Of a DNA stretch of 64,000 nt, positions 1-12,350 are shown piece after piece. This stretch comes from Sphagnum compactum (taxonomy: Eukaryota > Bryophyta > Sphagnopsida > Sphagnales): NCBI GenBank assembly GCA_965153455.1, contig OZ234493.1, positions 310,001 through 374,000 on the forward strand, read 5' to 3'. A program made the position numbers and the translations under genes. Within the stretch, counting starts at the first letter, position 1. Every line of letters begins with the position of its first letter. A model generated the notes under the pieces. It searched no databases. It was not told the DNA's origin and worked only from the letters and a program-made list of their open reading frames with translations.

Positions 1-111
1 TTGTGAGATGTTGTGCCATGATTGTCATTGGATACTTTGTTTCCAGTCTGGTATGGTTGCATTTGAACTGTTTCTGGTGTGACTCCTCTTGGTTTTACTG
101 TTGATTTGCAG

Positions 112-1094
112 AAGTAACCAAGAAAGCAGTAAGAGATGTAGCTGGTGCCAGTACAAGCAACTCGTCTATGATTGACCAGAAGCTTACATCCCACGAGATT
201 GATGAGGGAACAGGTCTGAGACATGAGCTATTGAAAGAGGCTCCATTGCTCTCATGGGGTGCCTTCTTGGACACTTGGGGTGGTAGTAGTGACATGCCGG
301 CGAATCAACGTGGCTTGCAGCTGGAGAATCACTGGGGTAAGGTGGATACGGAAGCAATCATTCCTGCTGACAAAATTGCAGAGTTGAATGTTCGCTCTAG
401 TTACTACAAGCCTGTGAAGACAGAGATTCAGCCATGCCTGGCACCATTGCGGAATGGAGGCCTCTGCCAAAGAAGGGATTTACATCGGTGTCCTCTTCAT
501 GGACCTATAGTACCTCGTGATAAGAATGGAGTTCCTGTTGGAGACAAATGCAAAAATGAGCAAGAGTCAGAAGAACACCACGTTGGTCAGATTAAGAACG
601 TGTTGCTGGATGGTAATAATGGTGCAAGCTCTAGTGCACCAAGAGCAAGCAAAGATGGGGATGATCTTGATCTTTCACTGGCATCACAAGCAGACATAGC
701 CACCCAAGCTATTGCAAATGTCAGAGAGAGAGATAAAGTTGACTTGAAGAGGAAAAGGGAAGAGCAAGCCAAGGCCAAACTGACACAATCTCGCAGAGAT
801 CGAGAGCACAATGAGGCAGTGCTGCGGTCAGCTGCCATTTCACACAGCAGGCAAGGGTTTGGTGAAGCAATCGGCGAGAATTTGGATGATCCATTCATGG
901 AAAATGAAGGTGGTTCTCGAGGGAAGAGGAGGAGGGCTAGGGGTGGGTTAGCTGCACTCCTGAAGAGAAAGCCCACAGCAAAAGACAGACTTGCACAGAG
1001 ACTTTTAAGTGGTCGAGTGAGAGATGCCACTATAAACCAACTCACAAGAGATGAGGATGCCAATTATAGGGAGGCTTTTCCTAATCAGTGGTAA
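112..1094 (+). CDS. UVSSA: UV-stimulated scaffold protein A (UVSSA) homolog, C-terminal exon (partial)
   Basis: This is the last coding exon of a UVSSA-like protein. Positions 1-111 are intron ending in TTTGCAG, and the frame stays open across the junction (codons read VTKKAVRDVAG before the first Met at 168). About 327 residues are visible, with the stop at 1092-1094. Residues encoded near 430-530 form the family's zinc-binding block (DUF2043): Cys-x9-Cys-x7-Cys-x2-His, followed by GPIVPRD. The C-terminus is basic, with KRKREE and GKRRRARGG stretches of nuclear-signal type. In animals UVSSA works in transcription-coupled nucleotide excision repair: it stabilises CSB/ERCC6 and brings TFIIH to stalled RNA polymerase II. 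A plant role is inferred by homology. The N-terminal VHS-like domain lies upstream of the window. Confidence 0.85.
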
Positions 1095-4000
1095 AACGAT
1101 TGAGAAGAACATATCCATGTCTTGAGATGTCCCACGAGATTTCCCCACTGCTGCTAAGCTTCTGGTGAAACAGTTAGTTTTCTGTGGAACTAATGCTGGT
1201 TACATTGAAGATTTCTGTTCAGCAAGAAGTATTGAAGCTGTTCAAGATTATGTGAGCACTCCATGCTTCATCCTTTTTTCCTCTCTTGCCAATCAGTAAC
1301 AATTTTGGATGCCATTATACATTTGCAATTGATGTAAATCCAATTACCACTTGTAGGGTGCATACATAGATTCACTGTTTTTGCTGTGTTCTCTGTCACC
1401 AAAATGTCTTCAAGCTTCAGAGGGTTGCTATTGAGAATTTTTTTAGGGTGTACTTAACCCTAAAAATGAGATCACTGGGTACTTGTTTGTTGCAATACTG
1501 AGGATGTGCAGGTTGTCTGTTGAGCTATGATTGATCCCAGTGTGAATGGGTGACATGAGTAATCAGTTCAGCATGGAAGTCTCCAGAACCAAGAAAGCAA
1601 AGGTATGCCACTGTATAGGTTTCCTTCTTGATTTTTTATTTTTTCTTCTTGGGTTCCCTGTCATGACAATGAATTAGATTATTTGATTGCCACCTTGAGC
1701 AGCCGCCTAGTATCATTGTCAATTTGCATTAGTATAGTTCTCTTCAACATTGATCTTCTTGCCTTTGCCATCAAAATTTATGGTTCACAGGTGTTTGATT
1801 GGGTGGTATCTTGTTTGAGTGTGAGCATGAGCAAAGTCAAGGATTGATATTCATAACCATTTTCATAACACAAATTAGTTCAATGGAATTGAAAGTGAAT
1901 TGTGATAGTAGTGCCTTTTGGCCCTCTTGAGATAGGACCTTACTTTCAGAAGACAGTCTCTTAGGTAGAATGCAGTTGTTCAAGGTTTTCCATTTCTCTG
2001 TAATAAGTTGTCATTGATGTTTCAACTCACATCTTTTGTATGATACAAAGGGAGCAGTCAACTGACATGTTTCAAATCATGCAAATCAATTGCCGGTCAT
2101 AGAGCCTGTCCTAAAAGTTGCTCACAATCTGGTGTATGTGAAATACTTAAAGCTTGTTTTATTGACTGTGTCTTGGGTATTGTGTGGCATGCAGGGGGTG
2201 TCAAGTTCTCAAGCAAAGTCAATGGTGCAGCACAATGAACAGGTTGGCAGCGAGCAGCCGCAATACTATCAAAAGCACAAGTCTTTCAACAACATAATAT
2301 GATGGCCTACTTCAAAGATTTGCACTTGTATGCTTCTCTTCTACAATTGAAATTTGGACCTAAATTGGAGCTATATATCATTTTCAGCAGACCATATTTC
2401 CTCATTGCACCATCATTATGGTATATGTTCTGCATCAGATTTGGGAAGAATTCAAGACACATCAAAGAAGAATTCATTCCAAAGAATTCAGGTTACACAT
2501 CATGGTGCAACCTCTAGAAAGAGGTGGTCAAGTATTGGGGGAGTGCAAGCCAAGAACCAAGGGCCTTCGATTTTCTCATTCGCTCCAAAGAATCTCCCAA
2601 GTTAATGGACAACTTATAAGCACTAGTTCAAAGCTCAGCTTGAATTGTACAAACTTGTAAGTGAATTATGGGGTTAAGGGTTCAGGGTTTTGTGTTATGG
2701 CAAAACTCCCATCGGTTTGTAAGTTTTATAAAAAACTAATTACAATTCCAATATTCTCAAAGGATATTGAAAGCTTGAAAAAAATAGATATGGAAACATA
2801 GATACGTGTCAAACCATGTTTCATATCATGACCTATTTCACACCATATTGAGTTGTGACAAAAATAGAGCCTACAGAAAACAGGGGAGCTAACCCTGCTC
2901 ATAAACAGCCAGTGGAAGCACTTGGTCCTTTATGGCAGGTTCAAGCATCCAAATTTCGAACTAAGAACTTCTCTTTGTGGATCTAGAACTTCTCATCTAG
3001 AAGAAGCTTGAAGTTCTATGGAACATACCCATCCATCATTGCACACATAGTACATCGGATGTCACTCACACATTGGGTCAAGTTTGAGCCAATATTTTGT
3101 GCGCAAATACTACACCAATATATGTAGTTTCTTCCCTATGGACAGAGCCATCTCATATAGGGCAATATGGAAACAGAGCATCAGGGACTAACAGGTGTTA
3201 ACCATGAAGCATCCATCAAAACCCATATCCATATGACAATTGATAGAGAAAGAATAGAGAGAATGAAGAAAGACGATCACCATTCAACATAAATGCACAA
3301 GTAATGTGCCAGAACCCCATCTGTTAGTATGAGGAGGAGGTTGCAAAGGTCGAAACTGTCCACGAAAATGTTAGGGTTTGTGCACCCCTGAGTAGCAAAA
3401 TCAGAGAAGCATGTGTTAAGAAATTCCAATTCCTTGTTAAAACCTCCTTGCAATTTGCATGTCTTTTGCATGGACTACATGCAATTTTGCATGGACTACA
3501 TGCAAAATACATGCAACATTTAACTACTAGCTCACTATACCAACTCTCAAAAAACAACTCAAGGCGCCAATTTGAACAATCTCATTTGGCCACAATCTTC
3601 TTTCTTCACGCCTAGACACAAGCCAGAGAGGCTATTACATCATTTAAAGTGCCAGTTTACTTGAGTGAACTCCTCAAAACAATTCAAGGCTCCCATTCTA
3701 ATAATGTCCTTGGCCGCAGCATAGGCCCTTTTTCACCCTAGGCACAAGCCTATTTCACAAACCCTGTACATTTGTGTATATTTTCTACACATACACTATA
3801 ACTCTGGTCTCTGTATAACAGAGACCGTTTAAAAAGCAATGACAATAAGCTATAGAGAAAGGAAAGGATTTTTCACCTTCCTATAAAAGGCTATTTCAAT
3901 ATTCAAATTTGAGGAAGACACAAAAACGATCAATTGTCAAATTTAAAGACATGAACACTTCACTGAAACAGTAGCAGGAATATAAAAACCTTTGCTGCCT

Positions 4001-4338
4001 GTGAAGGAAAAACCAAAACCAATTTTAGATTACAGAAGACTGAAAGGAAAACGAACGAGGTGGGTTGATTTTTTATTTATTTATAATTCAAAATTTGTAA
4101 CCAAATCCTGATCTAAAGTGCACCAAATAAGCAGTTCTTAAAAATGCACACAATATACATGTTGGATCCTTTATAAGATTTGTGATTCGCACCATGTGTT
4201 ATACACCCAGATGTATTATACACAACTATGTCACCCAATGTGAAGCAAAGCGAGTTGCTTTGGAAAGGATTTCTCATCTTGATACGCATCCTGATTAGTT
4301 TCTTGAAGAGAAGGCAAAGTAAGTGACGTAACAGTAGA
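1095..4338. other. Spacer between convergent UVSSA and ACR genes
   Basis: This spacer holds the 3' untranslated sequence of both flanking genes, which converge here. Short open frames at about 2300-2660 (+) overlap in several frames, lack codon bias and have no recognisable domain; one could be an untranslated or terminal exon, but I cannot support a gene. An AATAAA-type signal for the minus-strand ACR gene is present at about 4072-4083. Two short imperfect repeats occur: TGCATGGACTACATGCAA is doubled at about 3470-3507, and a roughly 85-bp segment near 3544-3630 recurs in diverged form near 3670-3755. Confidence 0.6.
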
Positions 4339-6822
4339 TTATGCCACTGTTGATGTCTTCCAACCTGATGTAATCCCTTGGAAAAAGCGCTCAGAAGACT
4401 TGAAAAAGTTGCTCAAAGAAGAGCTAACTTGCTCAGTACTTGGAGATTTTGAAGATTTTGAAGTGGAAGAAGATGTCTCTTTGACACCAAGAATTGGGTA
4501 GTTGCGCGTGATTGTCTCCACAGTCTTCTTGTCTACAGGATTTCCTGACGCATCAGCAACGTAGAATACATCCATGGCCTTGTCACCATGGGTGGAAACA
4601 TCGGCGCTGGTCACTGATAAACCATTCTCCCGAAAGATCCGTGTAACATCTGACAACAGTCCCACTCTGTCACTTGTGCAGAGCTCTAACCTCAGGCCCT
4701 GCAAAACAAAGCACACACAAACAAAATTTTTGTGTGAGATCACATTGGATGCAACAAAAACTCCTCATTCCAAGTGATGGTTTCACAAAGAATCCTCAAG
4801 CTTTGTACCTTTGAGGATCTGCGCTCAATCGCTGCCTCCAGGCACTTCTTGACTTGCTCCTCTGCATCTGGACTTAGAACTTGACCATCCATCTGGCGAA
4901 TATGAAATTCCTGGAAAATGACCCACAATGCTAGATCAAAACTTGGGTCTTTTAGAATTGTTGTTACTGCTGTTTTCCCTCATAATAATTCCTTCACTTT
5001 CAACTGCTTGCAGTGCATAATTAAGATGAATTCAAGGAACCTAAACCCAACAAAGAAATCCACAAAGAAAAAACACAACAAGCTGAATATATAAGCTTTG
5101 CAGGTGCTGACGTGCAAAACTAATTTGTCTCACGGGTCTGAGCTTCAGAAATGTGAGTTGGTTTTTTCCTTTGAAAGTGCTATACTTCATACTTTTGTTG
5201 AGATTTGCTTTCACCTTTGAAGAGGAAAAAGGGGGAGCAGGGAAGATTTCTCTACCTGGACTGCCCATGGACCACTGGCAGGTTCCAGGGTTGCAGTTGC
5301 ATGGAAGACCACATATTGCATATCAGTTAAAGTGCAAACAGTGTCAAAAAGAAGCTTTGGACGGTCTATACACCGGACATTTATAACAGAGTAGCCTCGT
5401 TCACGGGAAGTTTGAACTGTGATTGTCGGCTTGTCTTTTGCAGCTATGGGCTTGGACCTTTCAAGCTGCTCACTATCTTCATAATCTTTGTCAGCAAGCA
5501 TCAGCTGATGTAAACGTCTTTCAGTATGTGTGGCACCTTCAGCCACATTAGTTCGTGCAACTCTTGTCTCATCATTGTCACCTTGCATTACAAGGTGAAG
5601 CTTCTCTTTGATGGCCACCAGCTTCTTCACATTGTGTATGGGGCCAGACGTGTCTTCATCTGTTATGTAAACCATGCACGCAACTCTTCTGTTGTGTGTC
5701 CAAAATTCTGAAGCATGAACCCTGCAATTCATTTCTGTGAGGACTGCAAAAATCTCAGAGAGAAGCCCAGGTCTCTCTGTCCCTGTAAGCTCTATGACAG
5801 TGTGCTCAGCAATAGAGCCAGCTCCCATAAACTTCCCAGCAGCACACCTTGAAAGCTCAGCTGACACTTTGCTCTTCCTTGTTACCAAAGCCTGCAACCG
5901 AAAAAAAAAAGGAAAGTTCAAACAAGAGTATAACCAGTCTTGGAAACAGTAAAAAACACTCAATGATTAGATATGGAAACACACCTTGTTCTGCATGACC
6001 TTGACTCGCTGAAAAGCTAGAGAAATGCTTGGAACTTCAAAAATGGATTCAGTTAACTAAAGAAGAAGTTGACCTTATGGATGTTTTCCAGGACATCTGC
6101 TTCCCAAATCTTGTTCCCTTGTTGGTCTGTGACATGAAACACTGGACCCCAAAGGATGGGACATGTCAGATGGGAAAAGCACATGCCACAAAGTTAAAGC
6201 ATTCAAGAACCGAACAAAGTTTGATGTTATTTCCAAAACGCAGCAAGAGATTTTCATTCTCACCATCCATGAACCATCCACCATCAGATGCAATATATGC
6301 CTTTGAGATACTCAAATCAAGATCTGTCAGCTCTTGAACAACCTCAAGCAGAATCCCATGCTTGTTTGCACTGTTCACCTGTGTGGGCAGAATCAATCAA
6401 TCAATCAGAACTCAGATAACCTCGCATTGTTCAACTATTTTTCTATCAGAGGAATTCAGCAGTACATCTTCTGTTGCAAAACATCTTCTTGTACAAAGTT
6501 AGTACCTTCACAAGAGTTGCATCAGCATGAGAGTCGTTGTCAATCACTACCCTGCACAAGCAAGAAATGTTTGATGCACTTCACCAAAATTCTGATATGA
6601 GTGTCACATGCAATGTTTATCATATGTGCAACATCTACTCAAAAATGATTTTGCGAAGAAGACACAGAGATCAGAATACAGAGAAGGACAGTGAGTCTCC
6701 AACAATGCAAGACATAAATTCACATATACATACCGAGGTGGGTTGATTCGTGAGCTCAATGATTCATAATCAGGGTCAAAGTAAGGCCAGCTTGCGGCAC
6801 GCATTGGTGGAAGAGCAGACAT
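4339..6822 (-). CDS. ACR: ACT domain repeat protein (ACR family), 479 aa, 8 coding exons
   Basis: Exons on the minus strand in order: 6822-6734, 6551-6506, 6378-6264, 6141-6074, 6008-5985, 5891-5256, 4910-4809, 4698-4339. They total 1440 nt with every intron GT-AG and in phase. Four ACT domains can be read: residues about 31-105 (start INPPRVVIDN), 143-220 ([14 protein letters not shown]), 279-345 ([12 protein letters not shown]) and 362-430 ([12 protein letters not shown]). The tail is Ser-rich. Plant ACR proteins are thought to be amino-acid-responsive regulators without a fused enzyme; ligand and location are unknown here. The start ATG follows a likely 5'UTR intron acceptor (TTTTGTAG, just above 6835). 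The fifth exon is only 24 nt (RVKVMQNK). Length matches the family (about 420-480 aa). The ACR subtype cannot be assigned by eye. Confidence 0.9.
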
Positions 6823-8530
6823 ATTTTTCGGACACCTACAAAACAAAGCCTTTCAGTGATTTCATATGTTACACAGCCAAATTCTTGTTTCTTCAGGTGT
6901 GTGCTGACAGTCAAATTGACGTATGAGAATTGAATCAAAAGGATGTCTAGCAAGTTGCCAAAGTATTATTACAAGAATATAAACCTCTGTCATCAAGACA
7001 AATATCAACCAGATTACAGAGAACAGAAACTCCATGAAAACCCATTTGAATGTAACAACTGTGTTGTCAGATTTCTGGCCAAATGCAACAACCAACATGA
7101 TAAAGAAATGAGCCATAACCTTGTGAGTGTTTTTTTTCACTCACAAAATTATCAGGCCTTCATCACCTTCCATCACTTTCATCATGAATGTGGCAGCAAC
7201 TTGCAACCATTATTTTTCTATCATCAAAAGATGCATGAAGGTATTCCACGATTCCGTATGGTGATCTCTTCAGTGGCCAGGCAAGGTTAAGAATTAAAAC
7301 ATAAGAGTGACCCAAATGATGCACATATGATGTGGAATGATCCATCATCATCCTTTCATTTTGAAGTGGACCATGAGACAGACAAGGTGCAAGGGAAGAA
7401 ACATCTCTCATAAGACTTGAGAAATCTCCAAGGGAAGAAAGAAAGCACAAAAGAAATTTCATTGCAGCAGTCATGACATGACAACTGCACCTCTGAAGAA
7501 TTGAGGCAGGACACAAAACCATGATCTGTCTGTCATATCAAAAGACACATATTCAACCACTACGAAAGAGATCATCTCTTGATAGAGAGAAAACAAAATT
7601 GTCAAGAAAAGAAAAGAAAAGGACAGCCAAGGAGGAGTGCCAAAACAAAATACACAAGCTCAGAGTCCAGAGTCCAGACCACCACCCAACAACCTAACCA
7701 GTGAGCATCCTTCAACTCTTCAAGAAAACAAGGTACCCATAAAACCCCTTTGTGTGTATGTGTGTGTGTGTGTCTGTGTTTGTCTCTCTCTCTCATGTCA
7801 GAACTCAAACCAGAAACAAAGCAGGAAACATGAACTGAAAGGCATTGTGAAAGAGAATACCTTAGTTAGAGGTACCTTCTCTGTTCACAGATTCGTGTGC
7901 AAAGACACTCCGACTGCGTCAAAAGACGCCCTTCCTTCTTTCCTTCCTTCCTCTTCTTCTTCTCCACCCACAGCAGCAAAACCAACAAAAGAATTTTGCT
8001 ACTTGCAAGCACCCATTTACCAACGAAGCCGAATCTCCTACCAAAAAAAAAACTCTTCTCAAAAACTTCTATGACAGAATTCACAGAGAAAAAACAGCAA
8101 CCAACCACCAAGAGTGAACACTAGTTTATGCGAGAAATAAAATTCTTCTTCCTCCGCCTTGCAACACCTCCTCTTCCTCCAACAACTTCGGTTGCTGTGT
8201 GTCTGTGTCTCTTCAACAACAAAAGCAATCGAACACGGCGGAAACACAAGCATCCACTGCGGCAAAATTATTGAAAAGGGCAACAAAACAACAATAATCA
8301 ACAACAAAGAGGGGGGAGGAACAGCATCAGTAGCTCTTCTGACTCTGAAAAACTCATCCTCCCGGATTCCCGGAGGCGGCGAATTCTCAAGATTCCTCCA
8401 GATTCCTTGGCTCCTTCCTCCTGGGAAGGAGACAAACCGCGATTTCGTGCCAAGAATGAGGGGACAATTCTACTGTCCAGAATCGGTAGGGGAAACCGAC
8501 CATTCTAGCATTATCAAAAGACAGGGTTGA
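6823..8530 (-). promoter_or_regulatory. 5' UTR, UTR intron and promoter region of the ACR gene
   Basis: The ACR start codon sits 13 nt inside an exon that begins after a clear acceptor, so a leader exon must lie farther right. A good donor reading GAGAAG then GTACCT on the minus strand at about 7873-7878 is a candidate leader boundary, inferred only from sequence. The region holds a TG/TC microsatellite (about 7750-7796) and pyrimidine/purine-skewed tracts at 7940-8060 and 8130-8180, typical of plant leaders and core promoters. No other gene is supported. Confidence 0.4.
7752..7796. repeat. TG/TC dinucleotide microsatellite
   Basis: A run of TG repeats passes into TC repeats. It lies in the presumed leader intron or promoter of the ACR gene. 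Confidence 0.85.
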
Positions 8531-11500
8531 AATTCTCAGCAGAATATGTATGTAGCAGCTAGCTATCTTACTTTAGTGCAGTCTAGTTTCTAAAATATCC
8601 CTCTTTTATTTAACTAACTTTAAGTCAAGTATCTCATAATTCCAAAAGTTAAGTGCATGAAACACAAATATTCAAGATAAAAATAACTTATAGAACGTTG
8701 TCATCCAACAATAATACAATTAGGATTATTTTCAAATAAAAATTATAAGATAATTTTGAAAACTTTCCCCCAAAAATGGGGAAAAAAGGTTGAATTTACA
8801 CCTTTTTTTAAAAAAGCATTTCAAAAAAAATCCCTATTTTTAGGTCCAAAAAACTACAAAATTTGTTAAAAATAGAAACACCTTGGTAGTACGTTGTCAG
8901 CTTTGACACTAACTATATTGTTTTGAGAAATGTTGCAATTTTCAAAACAAAAAATCACAGAGCAAAAGTTTGTGAAGGAAAGTGAAAAACATCTTAGAAT
9001 ATTATATTTTTCAACATGAAACTTCAAATTCAATTTAATGCACCAAATTCAACAAGCAACCAATCATTCAGTGCTTGGGTTACATATTGATTTTCTGTGG
9101 AAGCCTGGTTCCAATTTAATCACAATTTATGAATAAGGGTAAGTGTAAGGGTACATTATTTAGGAGTCAAACGATAATTTTTCATCCATCAACTTTAACC
9201 CATTATCAGGAGTCCAACGATAATTCATCCATCAACTTTGAACCCATTATCAGGAGTCCAACGATAATTCATCCATCCATCAACTTTAACCCATTATCAG
9301 GAGTCCAACAATAATTCATCCATCAACTTTAACCCATTATCAGGAGTCCAACGATAATTCATCCATCAACTTTGAACCCATTATCAGGAGTCCAACGATA
9401 ATTCATCCATCACCTTCAAACACATTATTATTGGGGCAAGTCCATTATATGTAGGAGACACTATTTAGACCAGTAGGTGTGAAATTCTCTTTTGGAGCGA
9501 AAACAAAAAGTGTAACATGTAATGGCCATTGGGAGGACCCAGCCAAGTTGTAGGTTGCCACTAGCCCGGGTCTGAACAAGGCATAATTATCTGATTGTGC
9601 AACATGGTTTAAGCACTTGCCCAACCATAGACGATGATCATAGCACCAATGGCAAGTTCAACAATTTAGTGTTAATACATGAGTTCCATGTCTAAAAACA
9701 GAATATTGTGGAGTTTTTTCCTGCACTTCATTGAGCGAGAGACCAATTTTTTTCTGTACACCAGTACCAACAATTTGTTATCAATCACCAATTCAATATG
9801 AAACAATTCTATTTAAAGGTGTTTCTAAAAGTCACAAATTGCTAATCATATTTAGTGTACATTAGAAGATTTTTGCATCATCATAATGACCTTGGCAGAT
9901 GTGTATAGTGTATTTTCAAGGCGTCTTACAAGACAGCAATTTCCTCATCAGCCTGGAGCACAAGGTTTCCTGTAAGGAAATAGGAAATTTTCTCATTAAA
10001 TCTGGGCATGAAATGCTGAAACTCAGCATTTAATGCACAAGGTTTGAGAGTAATTATAGTACTTGTACAGGCAGGAGCACTGAAAATATATGTAGCAGCA
10101 ATGGAGGCGCTCAGGAAAAAGGAAACACAGGATGAAACTCAGTTTACGACCAAAATTGGTGGAAAAACTAGTAAGCGAGTATGGGTTGTCGTTATTATGC
10201 AGGAAAAGTTTGTGTAAATGCATCTGGGCCCTTAGCCATTATGCAGGAAAAAGGCACTAATAGTAGTGCCTTCCCTTATTATACATACTACACATTTCAT
10301 CTGAAATTTAATATGAAATGGTGTTTATTCCTTCAAAGTGAAGATGCTTTTTAAGATCTATATAAGTTGCGCACAAGAGACAACAATCTCCAAAATGGGT
10401 CATAACTTATGAGAAAAAATTGATTGTTTTTTTTTTATTGGTCTAGATTATGATTGATAACATTTAAATAAATTCTCGTGTTTTTATTGTTCAAGTATTC
10501 ATGTTTATTGGTGAGGATGAGAAAATAATCAACACTCCAATGGGAAGATGCATTTGGTTATAATATTGTCCATGGGACCAAGCCTGCGAAAGTTGTGGGA
10601 AGTTGGCATAAGTGTAACATTAATGCAATGTGCACAAATTTGTCACATGAGTGCTTGAAATTATTTTGCTTGAAATACAAGCAAGAGGGATATATGTATG
10701 TATCTTTCAGTGTGCTGCAGTAGTAACCCTTTGAATTTTAAAACAACCATGTACCCATCAGTGTGATGCTTTTATTTGAATCTTTAAAGACCCGTGTGTT
10801 TTGTTGAGTGTGGCATGATTATTTGAATTTTTAAAAGAACCACCAGTTCCAGTTTTTAATATACTCCAAGTCAATGTTTCCAGTCCTTCCCCCAGAACCA
10901 CCGCCTCCAGTTCTTTTGGGAAAAGTTCAAGATCAAAGAACCACAGCTTGCATTTATTTAAAAAGCCCTAAAGAACCTGGGGTTTTTTTTTAATGATAGA
11001 ACTGGTACAAAACAAAACCGACAGTTTTATGGCCAAGCTTAGAAAAACATTCGAGGATTTTCCCAAAAACTGAAATACTTTCATTGAAAAGTATAATTAG
11101 CTGAATAATGTTAAAGCCATTACCCATTCTTTACTCACACAAACAGGGTATATAGTTGTGAGCACCACCCAGACCACCAACTTTATCAATCCTCTTTATA
11201 CCCCAATATGACCCAGATGGAAGTTAGAACTAGCTATACGAGGTAATGACATACCCTTACAAGTTAACCCATGGATGTTTAACATATTGGATATCTTCGC
11301 AAAAACCAACCCAGATAACCACGAAACACTGACACATTCGCAATCAACACCACTGCTATTTTTAGGTTAAGTTGTCTTTATTTCCATCATGGCCATGGAT
11401 TGATTGGAGGATTGATTGGAGTATTCTTTACAATGAAAACATTGACTACATAACAGGATGAAAGCATCCACTAGAGCGACAACGAGAGAGAGGCAAATAT

Positions 11501-12350
11501 CCTAATAATTAATTAGGCATTAACCAACAAGGATCATCAGCACCACGATCAGGATCATCCCAAATATGAGAAAAGGATCCCAGAACCCCCAGAATGATAG
11601 CATTCAACAGTGTCGAATACTATTGAACAGTTACACATTCGACACTGTTCAAGAACTACCGATGCAAGAATGACAAGTGGTCCAGAGCAAACCAACAGCC
11701 ACCAATGCACCATCGATTGGAAGCCCGTTATGACACAGTTGCGTATGGATGAACCCAAACCGAGTTGATGTCAGCTTTCAGTGTCATAACCTATTGTGTA
11801 AAGGGAAGATCCTGTATGTAGGTAGGTAGGAGAAAACATGAATACAAGTAGATGCATGTAGATATTTAGTACATAGGTAAGGGCAGGTGGGTTTGTTAGT
11901 AGGTAGGTAGTAAAAACAGCAGCTGAGATAACCACCATAGTTATCTGGAACCTGATGGAAAAGTGTTCCCCGTCCACCCATCATCCATCCCTTGTGGTGG
12001 GCTGGTGAATGTTGGTTCACTCTGGCCTTTTGTTTTCAAACCATCAATTTCACAGGGCAGAGCTCTGTGAATTTGGAGTGTTTTACAGTTTCATAAGCAG
12101 CATGTTCATGCGAAGGGGATGTTGCCGACTTTACAATAGAATGCTGGAATGCTGATATTGGGAAGGAAGACAAAGCCTAAGAATTGAATATGTATATGTA
12201 TATATTTTACAATGGCATATGTAAAAATACAAATTGATAATTACAGCAGAAGAATATGCAAAAAGCTGCACATGTGAAACTCAACCCAACATAAGAAGAG
12301 CAACAGAGACAATCCATTGAAGCCTAGTAGAACTCAATTACAACAGAATT
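8531..12350. other. Intergenic spacer between ACR and the coiled-coil gene
   Basis: AT-rich sequence with no open frame that looks coding. It contains the tandem array at 9163-9430 and two short TAGG-rich spots (about 11815-11830 and 11898-11915). The left part (about 8700-8900) has many homopolymer A and T runs. The right end, near 12.2-12.35 kb, is likely 3' UTR of the minus-strand coiled-coil gene. Confidence 0.6.
9163..9430. repeat. Tandem repeat, about 6 copies of a 43-47 bp unit
   Basis: The unit contains AGGAGTCCAACGATAATTC, then ATCCATCAACTTT and AACCCATTATC. Copies start near 9162, 9208, 9252, 9299, 9341 and 9385. The first and last copies are diverged, and one copy carries an extra ATCC. 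The array lies in spacer between two minus-strand genes. Confidence 0.9.

Noticed and set aside
1456-1464. AACCCTAAA telomere-like motif
   Set aside because: A single partial copy, in 3' sequence rather than a promoter. No function can be supported.
2090-2660. Cluster of overlapping plus-strand open frames (60-83 aa)
   Set aside because: They overlap in three frames, lack domains and convincing splice context, and lie just past the UVSSA stop. Untranslated or chance sequence is more likely.
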